Positions 25,425-34,042 are shown, counted from the first letter of the stretch. The stretch is DNA of 38,327 nucleotides from JABSOG01 sp041583135 (GCA_041583135.1 JBFHGJ010000053.1:1-38327); one strand, 5' to 3'. Translations and numbers: made by a program. Notes: a model not told the origin generated them from the sequence alone.

Positions 25425-25454
25425 GGGGATAAGTACATACCTGTACAAATCCCC
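25425..25454. promoter_or_regulatory. 30-bp symmetrical dyad upstream of the Hpt gene
   Basis: GGGGAT-AA-GTACA-TACC-TGTAC-AA-ATCCCC is symmetrical except for the AA/AA positions and the central bases. It ends 46 bases before the Hpt gene, and a further TGTACA (25462-25467) and GTAC (25475-25478) follow. It may be an operator for a dimeric regulator, or a terminator of the yidD-like gene, although only a modest T-tract follows. Confidence 0.4.
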
Positions 25455-25500
25455 TTGATTTTGTACACTTGTTGGTACGTCATAAAAAAGAGAATTGGTT

Positions 25501-26091
25501 ATGTTAGCGCTGCCGGGCATTGATACCGAGCATGGCTTATCGCTGTTTGCCGGAAACATGGATAGCTATCGCAAAATATTGCTTAAATTTTTTAAGCAGC
25601 ACCACAGTAATGTCGTCGAGTTGTCACAGGCCATGCAACTTGAAGATTTTGCGACTGCCGAAAGAATCGCCCATAGCCTCAAAAGCGTTGCTGGCAATAT
25701 CGGAGCGAAGCAGTTGCAGCAACAGGCGCTACTTGCAGAGCAGTGCTTTAAACAGCGAGAGGTGCTTCCTAACGAGCAACTCGATACGCTTAACAGCTTG
25801 ATGCAACAGGTATTAGTCTCTATTGAGACATCAAGCCTGTTGACTGAAAAACCAATCGCAAATACACAAGGGCAAAGCAATTTACTCAGCTTAAAACCTG
25901 AGTTTAACAAGCTCAAAGCTTTGCTACTGGAGTACGATACTCAAGCCCAAGACGTTTACGATGGCATCATGGCACAGCTCGCTCCCGGTGAGGTTTTAGA
26001 GCAGCTAAAAACATTGCAACAACCAATGGATGAATACGACAGTGAGTTAGCGGCGCAGATGCTAGATAAGGTATTGGCCCAACATCTGTAA
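25501..26091 (+). CDS. Stand-alone Hpt (histidine phosphotransfer) protein
   Basis: 196 residues from the ATG at 25501; a TTG two codons upstream is also possible. Residues 1-100 form an Hpt four-helix pattern with AERIAHSLKSVAGNIGA, and His58 is the phospho-acceptor. Lys61 and the small Gly/Ala residues needed for receiver docking are present. The helical remainder (about 115-196) contains LEYDTQAQDVYDGIMAQL and is not recognised. Hpt proteins shuttle phosphate between receiver domains in the cytoplasm. No kinase or regulator is adjacent, so it is an orphan. It could serve one of the hybrid proteins elsewhere in this window, which is inference. It is preceded by a 30-bp dyad and converges on the M6 protease gene. 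Confidence 0.85.
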   Translation: MLALPGIDTEHGLSLFAGNMDSYRKILLKFFKQHHSNVVELSQAMQLEDFATAERIAHSLKSVAGNIGAKQLQQQALLAEQCFKQREVLPNEQLDTLNSLMQQVLVSIETSSLLTEKPIANTQGQSNLLSLKPEFNKLKALLLEYDTQAQDVYDGIMAQLAPGEVLEQLKTLQQPMDEYDSELAAQMLDKVLAQHL

Positions 26092-26093
26092 TA

Positions 26094-26132
26094 ACAAAAA
26101 ATGCCGCAAGTTATACTCAACAACCTGCGGCA
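26094..26132 (-). terminator. Terminator of the M6 protease gene
   Basis: On the minus strand TGCCGCAGGTT and AACTTGCGGCA pair (one mismatch) around a 9-base loop. The hairpin (26102-26132) is followed directly by TTTTTTG. The stem lies about 22 bases past the protease stop and may also stop the convergent Hpt transcript. Confidence 0.8.
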
Positions 26133-26153
26133 CTCGTTTACAACAAGAGCAAA

Positions 26154-28388
26154 TTACTTGTATAAATCAAAAGTATAGTCACCGCTGCCGCTATACGATG
26201 AAATAATAAAACGGTAGTAGCCACTAGCAGCCTCATAGTTGATTTGCTCATTTGAGCTGCTGCTTTCAGATTTAGCCACTTCAGCCCAAGCGCCGTTTTG
26301 CCACTTCTCCAGTTTCAAATCAAAGTCGGCATTTGCAGGGCCTTCTAATACCCCTTGTAAGCTACCTCCACCATATTGAAACCAACTACCATCAGGCTGA
26401 ATGTCGCTTTGGCCGGCGCTGCTCAAATTTCCTGTATACCTGTCGCCGGCGTTGCCGCCTTGGCTGAAGGCTTCTGCTTCAATGGTTAATCCATTAAACC
26501 CACTGTAGGCATAAACGGTTGCATGATAGATACCAGCGCCCGCATTTAACGTGCAGCTCTCTTTGCTGTTTGAGCTAGTAGACTTACAATCGTTGTCGGT
26601 TTCTGTCGCCTTAGCACCTTTTTTGACATATAAGTCGGCATCACCATTGCTGCCGTTTAAGCTAAAGAGCACGCTATCTAAACCTTGCGGCACCTCAAAA
26701 GTAAAGTAGCGGCTTTCACCTTTATTGGCATCAGCAACATCGGTTACAACATTATCGTCTAACTCGACAGTACCGGGATCGGTTGGGTCTGTCGGCCCGT
26801 TACTGCCCACAGCAAAAGTCATATTGCCAGATACCGCGCTGATATTGCTCAGTTCAAAACCCGAGTCTGTGCCTGACCACCAACGCGAGTTGGTGCCTTT
26901 ACTTGCCAGGGCATTGGGTTGGCTGTAGCCAAAGCTATTTTGATAGCTGGCATCAAACATATCATACTCATCCCCTCTGTTTTGGCTGTTTTCAGGCTGA
27001 CGTGCGCCGTCAGCATGTTCCATTTGCACATAGGGATGCCATTCATCATTGTTGGAGCCGTCTTTATCGATATGCCATACCACTAAGCCTTCATCAGGCA
27101 TATGTTCGCTTTGACCTGTTTTGGTGCGGGTTTCTACATAAAATGCTTCACCAGCTTTGGCCGGGTTAGACCAGCGATATAAGGTGTTGCTGTTGGCCTG
27201 ATGGCTTATAGTGCCGGTAGGCGCGTTGGTATTAACAGTAGGGTTTAATTCAGTTACGCTCTCCCAACCGGCCAAATGACGAAAATAGCCATTAGGCGGC
27301 ACTGGTTTTTGCGGCCTATTGCCGCCTAAAATGCCGTATCCCATCACGCAATGCGTCGCCGCCGAGCCATTTGAGCTGCCGTCGTAGTCATATAAATCAG
27401 GCCAGTTGGCAATTAAATGGCCTGACTCGTGAATAAAAGTGCCGATTGACAAAGCGTTGCTCATGTTGGTGATCTGATAGCCAGACAAACAAACCCCATC
27501 GGCACACCAAGAACGACTTAAACTGCCCTGATGGGGCCATAAGCCTTTTGCCCAGCCGCCATCTGACTCACCGGTATAAAACACGTTAAGGCCCAATACC
27601 TTACCGCCGCTATTGGTTGAAAGCGTCGAAAAATCATAACCTTGAGTATTTTCTAGCCAGTCTAGTGCTTCACGGATCAGCTCTTGAGCACGAGTGCCAT
27701 AACCGACATTTGGATCGGTGTAGTAGGATTTATCTCGCTTAGCGGTGTAATAACCCACAACCGATTGGGTGTAATCAAGCTTATCACCAGATACAGAGCG
27801 GAAATATCCGCGAATAGACTGGGCATTGCCATAGCCTGTATAGCCTAACTGATTGGCATAATTCTCAACATCGGTCTTGGCGATACTGCCGGTTTGATCG
27901 GGGAACTGAATTAAAACGGTCAAACCTTTGACGTTGCCACTCAAATCTGTTGGATCAGTCAAAAACGAAGTGCTCTTGCCATCATCTATTTTCTTATCAG
28001 CAGCATTAATTTTTTGTTTGTTAAAAAGACCAATACCGCGTTTGGCATTTTTTGGAATGTCTATCGACTTAGCTAAGTCGGTGACCAAACGTTTGTTGGC
28101 TTCATTGACCAAAATACCGCTTGAGACAAAACGCTGAGCGTCTTTCGACAGCTTGGCAAAAGTATAGCCCTTTTGGGTTTTGTCGTAGATCACCGGATAA
28201 CCATCTAAAGTGCGTTGGTCGGCATAGTGGGTGGTACCGTTAAGCACCAGCTCCAAAGTAGTCCCATCGGGTTGCTTTACTTTAATGTGATGGTCAACAT
28301 ACGGAATTGAAGCCAAGGCCTGAGTCGATAGCGAGCAGGCGCCTACAAGTAGAAGGTGGTTTAACAGTCGTTTCGTGGAAATATTCAT
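26154..28388 (-). CDS. Secreted M6-family metalloprotease (immune inhibitor A-like) with PPC domain
   Basis: The start is the ATG at 28386-28388, with GAGGG just upstream and a signal peptide ending TQALAS, giving 744 residues. An earlier in-frame ATG adds 12 polar residues before the signal and is less likely. The zinc motif is GTFIHESGHLIANWPDLYDYDG (H320, E321, H324 and a downstream Asp), the M6 HExxHxxGxxD type. The catalytic domain spans about 145-535, followed by a PPC domain (about 550-640, YFTFEVPQGLDSVLFSLNG..GDADLYVKKG) and a C-terminal beta domain. The protein is exported by Sec and probably secreted beyond the outer membrane, with the PPC domain removed or used for binding. It would digest extracellular protein. 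Two similar secreted or membrane proteases follow within 4 kb. Confidence 0.92.
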   Translation of the reverse strand: MNISTKRLLNHLLLVGACSLSTQALASIPYVDHHIKVKQPDGTTLELVLNGTTHYADQRTLDGYPVIYDKTQKGYTFAKLSKDAQRFVSSGILVNEANKRLVTDLAKSIDIPKNAKRGIGLFNKQKINAADKKIDDGKSTSFLTDPTDLSGNVKGLTVLIQFPDQTGSIAKTDVENYANQLGYTGYGNAQSIRGYFRSVSGDKLDYTQSVVGYYTAKRDKSYYTDPNVGYGTRAQELIREALDWLENTQGYDFSTLSTNSGGKVLGLNVFYTGESDGGWAKGLWPHQGSLSRSWCADGVCLSGYQITNMSNALSIGTFIHESGHLIANWPDLYDYDGSSNGSAATHCVMGYGILGGNRPQKPVPPNGYFRHLAGWESVTELNPTVNTNAPTGTISHQANSNTLYRWSNPAKAGEAFYVETRTKTGQSEHMPDEGLVVWHIDKDGSNNDEWHPYVQMEHADGARQPENSQNRGDEYDMFDASYQNSFGYSQPNALASKGTNSRWWSGTDSGFELSNISAVSGNMTFAVGSNGPTDPTDPGTVELDDNVVTDVADANKGESRYFTFEVPQGLDSVLFSLNGSNGDADLYVKKGAKATETDNDCKSTSSNSKESCTLNAGAGIYHATVYAYSGFNGLTIEAEAFSQGGNAGDRYTGNLSSAGQSDIQPDGSWFQYGGGSLQGVLEGPANADFDLKLEKWQNGAWAEVAKSESSSSNEQINYEAASGYYRFIISSYSGSGDYTFDLYK

Positions 28389-28569
28389 AGATCCCTCGGT
28401 TGTATTGTTATTGTTCGAAAGCACAATTGATCGAAGTCATTGTTGTTATTGTGTGCAATAAGGACTATTTCACGAGCTATGGTGGCAGTAAAGCAACGCC
28501 AAGTGGCAAATTAATAATCAAGGGTTATATGCTTATAAGCAATGGCGATAAAAAAATGACTAAATACCA

Positions 28570-28638
28570 AGGTGTCAGAGACCATGAAAGTTAAGTGCTT
28601 ATTTTAAAAAGAATTATTCCATTTAGTGTCTGACACCT
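28570..28638. repeat. Inverted repeat AGGTGTCAGA / TCTGACACCT
   Basis: Perfect 10-bp arms at 28570-28579 and 28629-28638 flank about 49 AT-rich bases in the 28389-28703 spacer between the M6 and M48 protease genes. The right arm lies in AGTGTCTGACACCT, itself a partial dyad. It looks like a small dispersed element, or a long hairpin at the end of the M48 transcript. The rest of the spacer should contain the M6 promoter, which I could not place. Confidence 0.5.
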
Positions 28639-28703
28639 GATAGTTTTTTTTGGGAAAAACGGAGTTTTTTTGACAACTTTAGCCAATTTAAGATACAAAC
28701 AGA

Positions 28704-29666
28704 CTAAAACCACAGGCCATGCCAGTGATATTTTGGTTTTTTCAATTGCTTGGCCGATACCCGCTCATGGCCCATATTGTCAAAGCCAAAAGGCTGCTGC
28801 GGTTTGTCATATAACGCCATCAAGCGACTGATGCGCTGTTCGGTTGGAGGATGGGTTCTAAGGGCTGAAGGTTCGGGAATGCGCCTACCCGGCAACAGTA
28901 ATTCTTGCCAGAAGCGGCCTTGGTTATATTCCAGCTTGTTTAAAGCGCTGGCCAACCCTGCCGGGTCTCCAGTTAGGTTCGCCGCAGCTAAATCGGCGTC
29001 AAACTCACGAATTCTTGATAAGGCCAATTGAAGTAAGGATACCATCATCGGCGCTGCCAAAAGTATTGCAATCAATAGCCATGGTACTGTGATATCGCTT
29101 ACCAACATCAAAGGCAGGTTTACCATAAGCAACAACATCGCGACACTCGACAACAGAGAAACCAAGCGGCTGATGATATCGGCCAAATTCATGATCCAAA
29201 GATCACGATGTTCAATGTGACTGATCTCATGCGCCAAAACGCCGGCCAATTCTCTGGTATCTAATAACCTCAGCAAACCGTCGGTAACGGCAATCGCGGC
29301 GCTATCTCTGCTACCAACAGTAAATGCATTGGTCGTATGACTTGGCACATAGTAAAGCTTAGGTATTTGCTCAAGCCCTGCCCTTGCTGACAGCTCTCTG
29401 ACCAAAGCGCAGCCTTGGGGAAAATTGTAATCATCCAGCTCGGTTGCCCGATACATCCGCATAATTAGCCCCGACGATGCATTGGGTGTTAACAGCAAGG
29501 TCGTCAAAGTCATCACCAAAGCAAAGAAAAAACCACTCTCACCAAAAAGTAGATAGGCGCACATCGAGAGCATTAAGCACATAATGCCGATAAGCAAAAT
29601 AGATTGCAGCGCATTGATGATATTGTGACGGTTGTAAGAGTGAAGGTTTATCCGGCCATAGGCCAT
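28704..29666 (-). CDS. M48-family membrane metalloprotease (HtpX-like)
   Basis: 320 residues. Two N-terminal TM helices (about 16-40 and 43-62) precede the cytoplasmic zinc site VLAHEISHIEHRD (H146, E147, H150). Two more hydrophobic segments (about 160-185 and 190-215) precede the third-ligand region REFDADLAAANLTG. The order matches HtpX, which degrades damaged membrane proteins with FtsH, but the sequence departs from canonical HtpX, so I give no symbol. The C-terminal tail carries RTHPPTEQRISRLMALYD, a segment typical of M48 peptidases. A weak AGGT ribosome site precedes the ATG. It stands alone between the two secreted protease genes. Confidence 0.88.
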   Translation of the reverse strand: MAYGRINLHSYNRHNIINALQSILLIGIMCLMLSMCAYLLFGESGFFFALVMTLTTLLLTPNASSGLIMRMYRATELDDYNFPQGCALVRELSARAGLEQIPKLYYVPSHTTNAFTVGSRDSAAIAVTDGLLRLLDTRELAGVLAHEISHIEHRDLWIMNLADIISRLVSLLSSVAMLLLMVNLPLMLVSDITVPWLLIAILLAAPMMVSLLQLALSRIREFDADLAAANLTGDPAGLASALNKLEYNQGRFWQELLLPGRRIPEPSALRTHPPTEQRISRLMALYDKPQQPFGFDNMGHERVSAKQLKKPKYHWHGLWF

Positions 29667-29838
29667 ATCAGCTTACCTGTCGGGTGGTTTGTTTAAGGTG
29701 AGTATAGCAGTGATTAGCAGTGAAGAATGTATCCCTATACATCGTTGGTGAATGTTCCTTTTCGACAGTGTGCTCCTGCACTGTCTACTCCCGACATCCT
29801 GTAGGGAAAAATCAGTGAGCGTCCAATCCCCAGATATA

Positions 29839-29862
29839 AAAGGGGAGCTTGCGCTCCCCTTT
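29839..29862 (-). terminator. Terminator of the M4 protease gene
   Basis: AAAGGGGAGC (29839-29848) pairs perfectly with GCTCCCCTTT (29853-29862) around TTGC. The hairpin begins about 26 bases after the M4 stop on the minus strand and runs into TTTTATAT. The 29667-29888 spacer otherwise holds the M48 upstream region, without a recognisable site. Confidence 0.85.
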
Positions 29863-29888
29863 GGTCAACTTAACTTAAGTTGTTTAGA

Positions 29889-32057
29889 TTAGTTGGCTTT
29901 TACGTTCAACGTGATGCCTGAGGCTGCGCTGTAACCGTAAAGGTCGATATACCAAGTACCAGAAGCAGGGCTGTTGTGCGTACAAGTTTCGTTGTTACCT
30001 GATTTGTACGGACGACAATCGTAAGCTGTGCTGGTAGATTGTGCACCGTGACGGGTGTACAAGTCAGCATCGCCAGTACCGCCAGACATAGTGACTACCA
30101 AAGAGGTGTAGCCAGTGCCAAGGTCAAGGGTGTAACGTTTCCAAGCGCTCTTGCTAACGGCAACGCTGTTTACAGTGCTGTCGATTGGGCTAGGGCCACT
30201 TGAAGCAGCAGTGTAGCTACCAGTCAAGCTAACACCAGAGAAGCTGCTGTAAGCTTTCAGACGAACATAGTAAGTACCGCCAGTTTGAGTACCAGTACAG
30301 CTTTCAGTGTTACCTGATTTGTACGGACGACAGTCGTAGCTAGAGTCAGTTGGAGTTGCACCAAACTTAACATACATGTCAGCATCACCAGTACCACCGC
30401 TCATGTTGAAGCTGATGTTGGTCGCGCCAGCTGGTACGTCAAGTGTGAATACTACGTCACCACCGGTAGAAGCACTGATGCCAGTCTTCGCTACGCCATT
30501 GGTCAACGCATTGCCGCCAGTTGGAGTATCACCAGGACAAGTACCAACACCTACAGCACACCATGCAGTTTCAACGGCAGTTTTCTCAGTCGCACCGTAA
30601 AGGTCTTGAGCCGCTTGAGCAGTCGCAGTACGAGCGCCAGCGAAGTCAGTGCTTTGGCCCATATAGGTAGCAAGCGCACGGTAGAAGATTTGCTCAGCTT
30701 TAGCCAAACCAATTGAAGGCACGTTGGCAGTTGATTTACCACGTGGGTGAGTACCACCGTCTACAACCAATTGGAACGCAAGGTTAGCAATACCGGAGTT
30801 ACCGTGAACACCACCTTGGTCGTTGCTGTTGCTTGGGCTGCTGGTGAATGGAATACGCTCTGGGTACCAGTCTTTCGAGTAGCCATCGGCAGTTGGGTTG
30901 TTCATGTAACGCAACGCGCCACCAGAAACCATTACTTCTTCACCCAATTTCCAATCTGGTTGAGTGTTGCCTTTTTTGTAAGACTCGGCAGAAACACCTA
31001 AGATGTCAGACCAAGCTTCATTCAAAGCACCTGACGCATTTTGATAAATCAAACCGGCAGTGTACTCGGTAACACCGTGAGTCAATTCGTGACCGATAAC
31101 GTCATGAGCCAAAGTCAAATCGTAGAACTGGCTGCCGTCACCGTCACCGTACATCATACGGTTAGAATACCAGAAGGCGTTGTTCAAGTTAGTTTCAACA
31201 TGAACACTTGAGATAGTGGTCATGTCTGAACCATTTACGCCGTTACGGCCGAAACGGTTTTTGTAGAAGTCATAAACACTTGAAGCACCGTCGTGAGCGC
31301 GCTGGGCAGAAGAATCACCACAGCTTTGTGTGTTTGAACACAACAACTTAGTTGGCGCAGTTGAGTATGACTGGTTTTGATGATCGTAAGTTTTCCAGTT
31401 TTTCGCGCTGTGTACACGAGCATGACGGGTGATCAGCTTAGTTGAATGAGCATCGAAGAACAAAATGTCATGGCTGAAATCACCGTTATCTACATAAGTA
31501 ACTTCAATTTTCCAAGACAAAGAGGTTTTGCCGGTTACTTGGTCAAAGATGTATGCCAACTCAGGGGCATCAACGATATCGCCAATGTTACGGGCAGCGG
31601 CAACAGCGCGCATGCTAGTGCCGATTGAAGAACGGTCTAAGCTGTCACCGTTAATCGCTAAACGGCCAGATACAGCGTAAATTTTGTTTGATTTGGCACC
31701 AAACTTATCCACAGCGTCAGTGTGAACAGTCATGTCCGTACCGTAAACTTTCAAACCGTTGATGGTTTGAGTCATTTGAGTGTGTTGCTTACCAAGTTGG
31801 TCAATCCACTGGCGCTTAACGATGAAATCTTCGTTACCGTTTGCTTTGAAGCGAGCTTCATTAGCAACGATGTTTTTCAAAGCTTTAGTAGCTGACTCAG
31901 GAGTAGCTACACCTAGGTCCCCTTTAACAAACGAAGGACGGCCAGTATCAGACTTGGCGATCACGTCCAGGTTTAGATCACCTTGTTGAGCCATAGCAGC
32001 CGTAGACGAAAGGGCAAATGCGATGGTAGCTGTAATTGGATTCAAAATCTTCTTCAT
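29889..32057 (-). CDS. Secreted M4 (thermolysin/vibriolysin-like) zinc protease with two PPC domains
   Basis: 722 residues: signal peptide (1-23, TAAMAQ), an FTP/PepSY propeptide (about 30-215) that acts as an intramolecular chaperone, the M4 catalytic domain (about 220-515) and two C-terminal PPC domains (about 520-605 and 635-722). Zinc ligands are visible in HDVIGHELTHGVTEY (H323, E324, H327) and GALNEAWSD (E347). The two PPC domains share MSGGTGDADxY and YDCRPYKSGNxExCT, so they arose by duplication; each keeps two Cys for a disulfide. Secretion is likely by Sec followed by a type II system, with propeptide and PPC removal as in vibriolysins. AGGA lies 9 bases before the ATG. Codon use is biased and repetitive, as expected of a strongly expressed exoenzyme. 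Confidence 0.95.
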   Translation of the reverse strand: MKKILNPITATIAFALSSTAAMAQQGDLNLDVIAKSDTGRPSFVKGDLGVATPESATKALKNIVANEARFKANGNEDFIVKRQWIDQLGKQHTQMTQTINGLKVYGTDMTVHTDAVDKFGAKSNKIYAVSGRLAINGDSLDRSSIGTSMRAVAAARNIGDIVDAPELAYIFDQVTGKTSLSWKIEVTYVDNGDFSHDILFFDAHSTKLITRHARVHSAKNWKTYDHQNQSYSTAPTKLLCSNTQSCGDSSAQRAHDGASSVYDFYKNRFGRNGVNGSDMTTISSVHVETNLNNAFWYSNRMMYGDGDGSQFYDLTLAHDVIGHELTHGVTEYTAGLIYQNASGALNEAWSDILGVSAESYKKGNTQPDWKLGEEVMVSGGALRYMNNPTADGYSKDWYPERIPFTSSPSNSNDQGGVHGNSGIANLAFQLVVDGGTHPRGKSTANVPSIGLAKAEQIFYRALATYMGQSTDFAGARTATAQAAQDLYGATEKTAVETAWCAVGVGTCPGDTPTGGNALTNGVAKTGISASTGGDVVFTLDVPAGATNISFNMSGGTGDADMYVKFGATPTDSSYDCRPYKSGNTESCTGTQTGGTYYVRLKAYSSFSGVSLTGSYTAASSGPSPIDSTVNSVAVSKSAWKRYTLDLGTGYTSLVVTMSGGTGDADLYTRHGAQSTSTAYDCRPYKSGNNETCTHNSPASGTWYIDLYGYSAASGITLNVKAN

Positions 32058-32648
32058 GTATATTTTTCCTGTGCTCTCGTTATGGTCGGAGTAATGCGTT
32101 GGATATTATTTTTATAATGAAAGTGACTTCATGTCGCTTTACCTTAGGGAGCTATCTCCCTTTGGATAATCATACAATATCAACCGGAAAAAGATTTTAC
32201 AACCTTTTAACAAACCCTTTTATTGTTAACAATTCAGTTAAAATGAATATAAATTTGCAACCAAAACCTTAACAAATCACCGTATCTATTTGATTTTACT
32301 GAATTTATTACACCCTCTCATTATGCAAAAATCAACAATAAAAATTATAAAATAGATTTAAAAGTTATTAAAAACTAGAGTGATTACTCCTATCTGACTA
32401 CTTTACAACCGACTTTCGTTCCTTAAAAAATGCATTTGTAACAAATACAATGTAAATATTACGATACAAAACACAACAAAAAGTGAATAGACTGCATAAT
32501 TATTAGAATTTGTATTCAAAATTTTACATTACAAAACCCGGCTAGCAGATTCAGCTGAATTGACGCCGGGGATGCAAGGACCGATTGCGACGGGATACAA
32601 CTTACACTATCCTTTAAGCCATTGTTATCATTTGAAAGTTCCCTGTAA
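32058..32648. other. AT-rich 590-bp spacer without a gene
   Basis: This divergent region between the M4 protease and the ion-channel gene is strongly AT-rich from about 32160 to 32530 and has no protein-like frame. It contains a small hairpin, AGGGAG-CTAT-CTCCCT (32146-32161), in the probable M4 leader. A sharply GC-richer patch follows from 32537 to 32620. Promoters for both flanking genes must lie here, and the size would allow several regulator sites. Confidence 0.7.
32537..32570. promoter_or_regulatory. Nested dyad: CCCGGC/GCCGGG enclosing ATTCAGCTGAAT
   Basis: CCCGGC (32537-32542) pairs with GCCGGG (32565-32570) and encloses the perfect 12-bp palindrome ATTCAGCTGAAT (32549-32560). It starts the only GC-rich patch in a long AT-rich spacer, about 80-110 bases before the channel gene. 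It may be a structured leader element or a short RNA. I could not match it to a known riboswitch. Confidence 0.35.
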
Positions 32649-33635
32649 ATGAGTGTTAACCTGTTACATCATTGGCGCTGTAAAACCTACTTGTTGTTCG
32701 AAGACAACATGCAAAACTCCCTATTGGCCAGACGGCTGAACGTTGCACTGATAGCGCTGATAGTGATCAACGTGATAGCAGTGATAATGGAATCAGAGCA
32801 AGAACTGCAGCGCCAGTATGCCAGCGTTTTTTATTGGATAGACGCTGTTTCAGTGATGATATTCAGCTTAGAGTATCTATTGAGGCTGTGGGTTTGTGTC
32901 GAGAAAAAACCCCATTACGGCAGTAATTTTAAAGCCCGTGTTCGCTACTTTTTCTCACCGATGGCGCTGGTCGATTTACTGGTCATCATTCCTTTTTATA
33001 TTTCTTTATTTGTCAGCGTAGACTTGAGGTATCTGAGGCTACTGAGAGTCATGCGAATATTAAAGCTCACCCATTACTTTAAAGGCTTTAACATTTTCGT
33101 CACCGTGCTTAAAAAAGAACTCAGAAGCATCTCCGCTGCCATCGTCGTGATGATATTTTTGGTGATCATCGCCGCGTCTGTCATGTATACCTTGGAAAAC
33201 AGCGTCCAACCCAAAGCTTTTGGTTCCATTCCACAGGCCATGTGGTGGTCGGTTGTCACCATGACCACTGTAGGCTACGGCGATGTTACCCCGGTAACCA
33301 ACGCAGGCAAGGTGGTCGCTATGATAGTGATGCTGCTCGGTATCGGCTTTGTCGCCCTCCCAGCCGGTATGCTTGCCGGACGCTTTAGCGATGAATTAAA
33401 GTTAAGAAGGCGTAACCTCGATGCCCATATTCGCGAGGCTTTGCGTGATGGCACGGTAGACAACAAAGAACACGCCGCTCTGTTAAAGCTGGCTGAAAAA
33501 CTCGAACTGCGTCCAGAAGATCTACATCAAGGCATCAACTTTCATAAATACGGCAGTAAAGTGACACACTGCCCCCATTGTAAAAAGTCACTAATGACCC
33601 CCGGTATACAAGACCCGGAAGATAGTCACAACTAA
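32649..33635 (+). CDS. Six-TM voltage-gated-type potassium channel
   Basis: 328 residues. S1 spans about 31-48, S2-S3 about 58-120, and S4 is VDLRYLRLLRVMRILKL (arginines at 127, 130, 133 and 136 every third position). S5 is about 160-180, the pore helix precedes the selectivity filter TTVGYGD (206-212), and S6 is about 220-242. This is the Kv-like voltage-gated ion channel superfamily layout. It should conduct K+ across the inner membrane. The cytoplasmic tail is helical and ends with THCPHCKKSL (about 304-313), a single CxxC that could form part of a zinc-binding site. The upstream ribosome site is poor; an ATG at codon 21 is an alternative, but residues 10-30 (RCKTYLLFEDNMQNSLLARRL) resemble family members, so the longer start is kept. 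Confidence 0.92.
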   Translation: MSVNLLHHWRCKTYLLFEDNMQNSLLARRLNVALIALIVINVIAVIMESEQELQRQYASVFYWIDAVSVMIFSLEYLLRLWVCVEKKPHYGSNFKARVRYFFSPMALVDLLVIIPFYISLFVSVDLRYLRLLRVMRILKLTHYFKGFNIFVTVLKKELRSISAAIVVMIFLVIIAASVMYTLENSVQPKAFGSIPQAMWWSVVTMTTVGYGDVTPVTNAGKVVAMIVMLLGIGFVALPAGMLAGRFSDELKLRRRNLDAHIREALRDGTVDNKEHAALLKLAEKLELRPEDLHQGINFHKYGSKVTHCPHCKKSLMTPGIQDPEDSHN

Positions 33636-33649
33636 TAAAGAGAACAACA

Positions 33650-34042
33650 ATGAAAAGAGTAACCGGCATCGGCGGCGTATTTTTTAAATCTAGCGATCCA
33701 CAGCAAAGCATCGATTGGTATAAAAAGCACCTAGGTTTAGACACCGACCAATACGGCGCCACTTTCGCATGGCGCGATAAGGATAAGCCAGACAATATCG
33801 GCTACACCCAATGGTCACCATTTAAAGCCGACAGCGACTATTTTGCACCGTCGCAAAAGCCGTTTATGATCAATTTTACCGTAGAGAATATCGAAGCTTT
33901 GGTCGAACAGTTAAAGGCCGAAGGCGTTACCGTGGTCGATGACATTGCAACTTATGATTAAGGTAAGTTCGTGCACATCCTAGACAACGACGGCAATAAG
34001 ATAGAGTTGTGGGAGCCGGTCAACGGCGCATTTGAATCATAA
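33650..34042 (+). pseudogene. VOC/glyoxalase-family gene interrupted by an in-frame TAA
   Basis: The frame from the ATG at 33650 (MKRVTGIGGVFFKSSDPQQSIDWYKKHLGL) is a typical vicinal-oxygen-chelate fold start. It stops at TAA 33959-33961 after DDIATYD. The same frame then continues without any gap (GKFVHILDNDGNKIELWEPV) to a TAA at 34040-34042. Family members usually read YDYGKFVHILDPEGNKIELWEP here, so a single TAT to TAA change explains the stop. Full length would be 130 residues. The lost part includes the Glu of IELWEP, a usual metal ligand, so the short product should be inactive. The gene follows the channel by 14 bp. It could be a true nonsense mutation or a sequencing error. VOC proteins include glyoxalases and dioxygenases; the substrate is unknown. 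Confidence 0.8.

Noticed and set aside
32521..32648. Possible c-di-GMP or other known riboswitch before the channel gene
   Set aside because: I could not match the conserved core of GEMM, cobalamin, manganese or guanidine classes; only generic dyads are visible.
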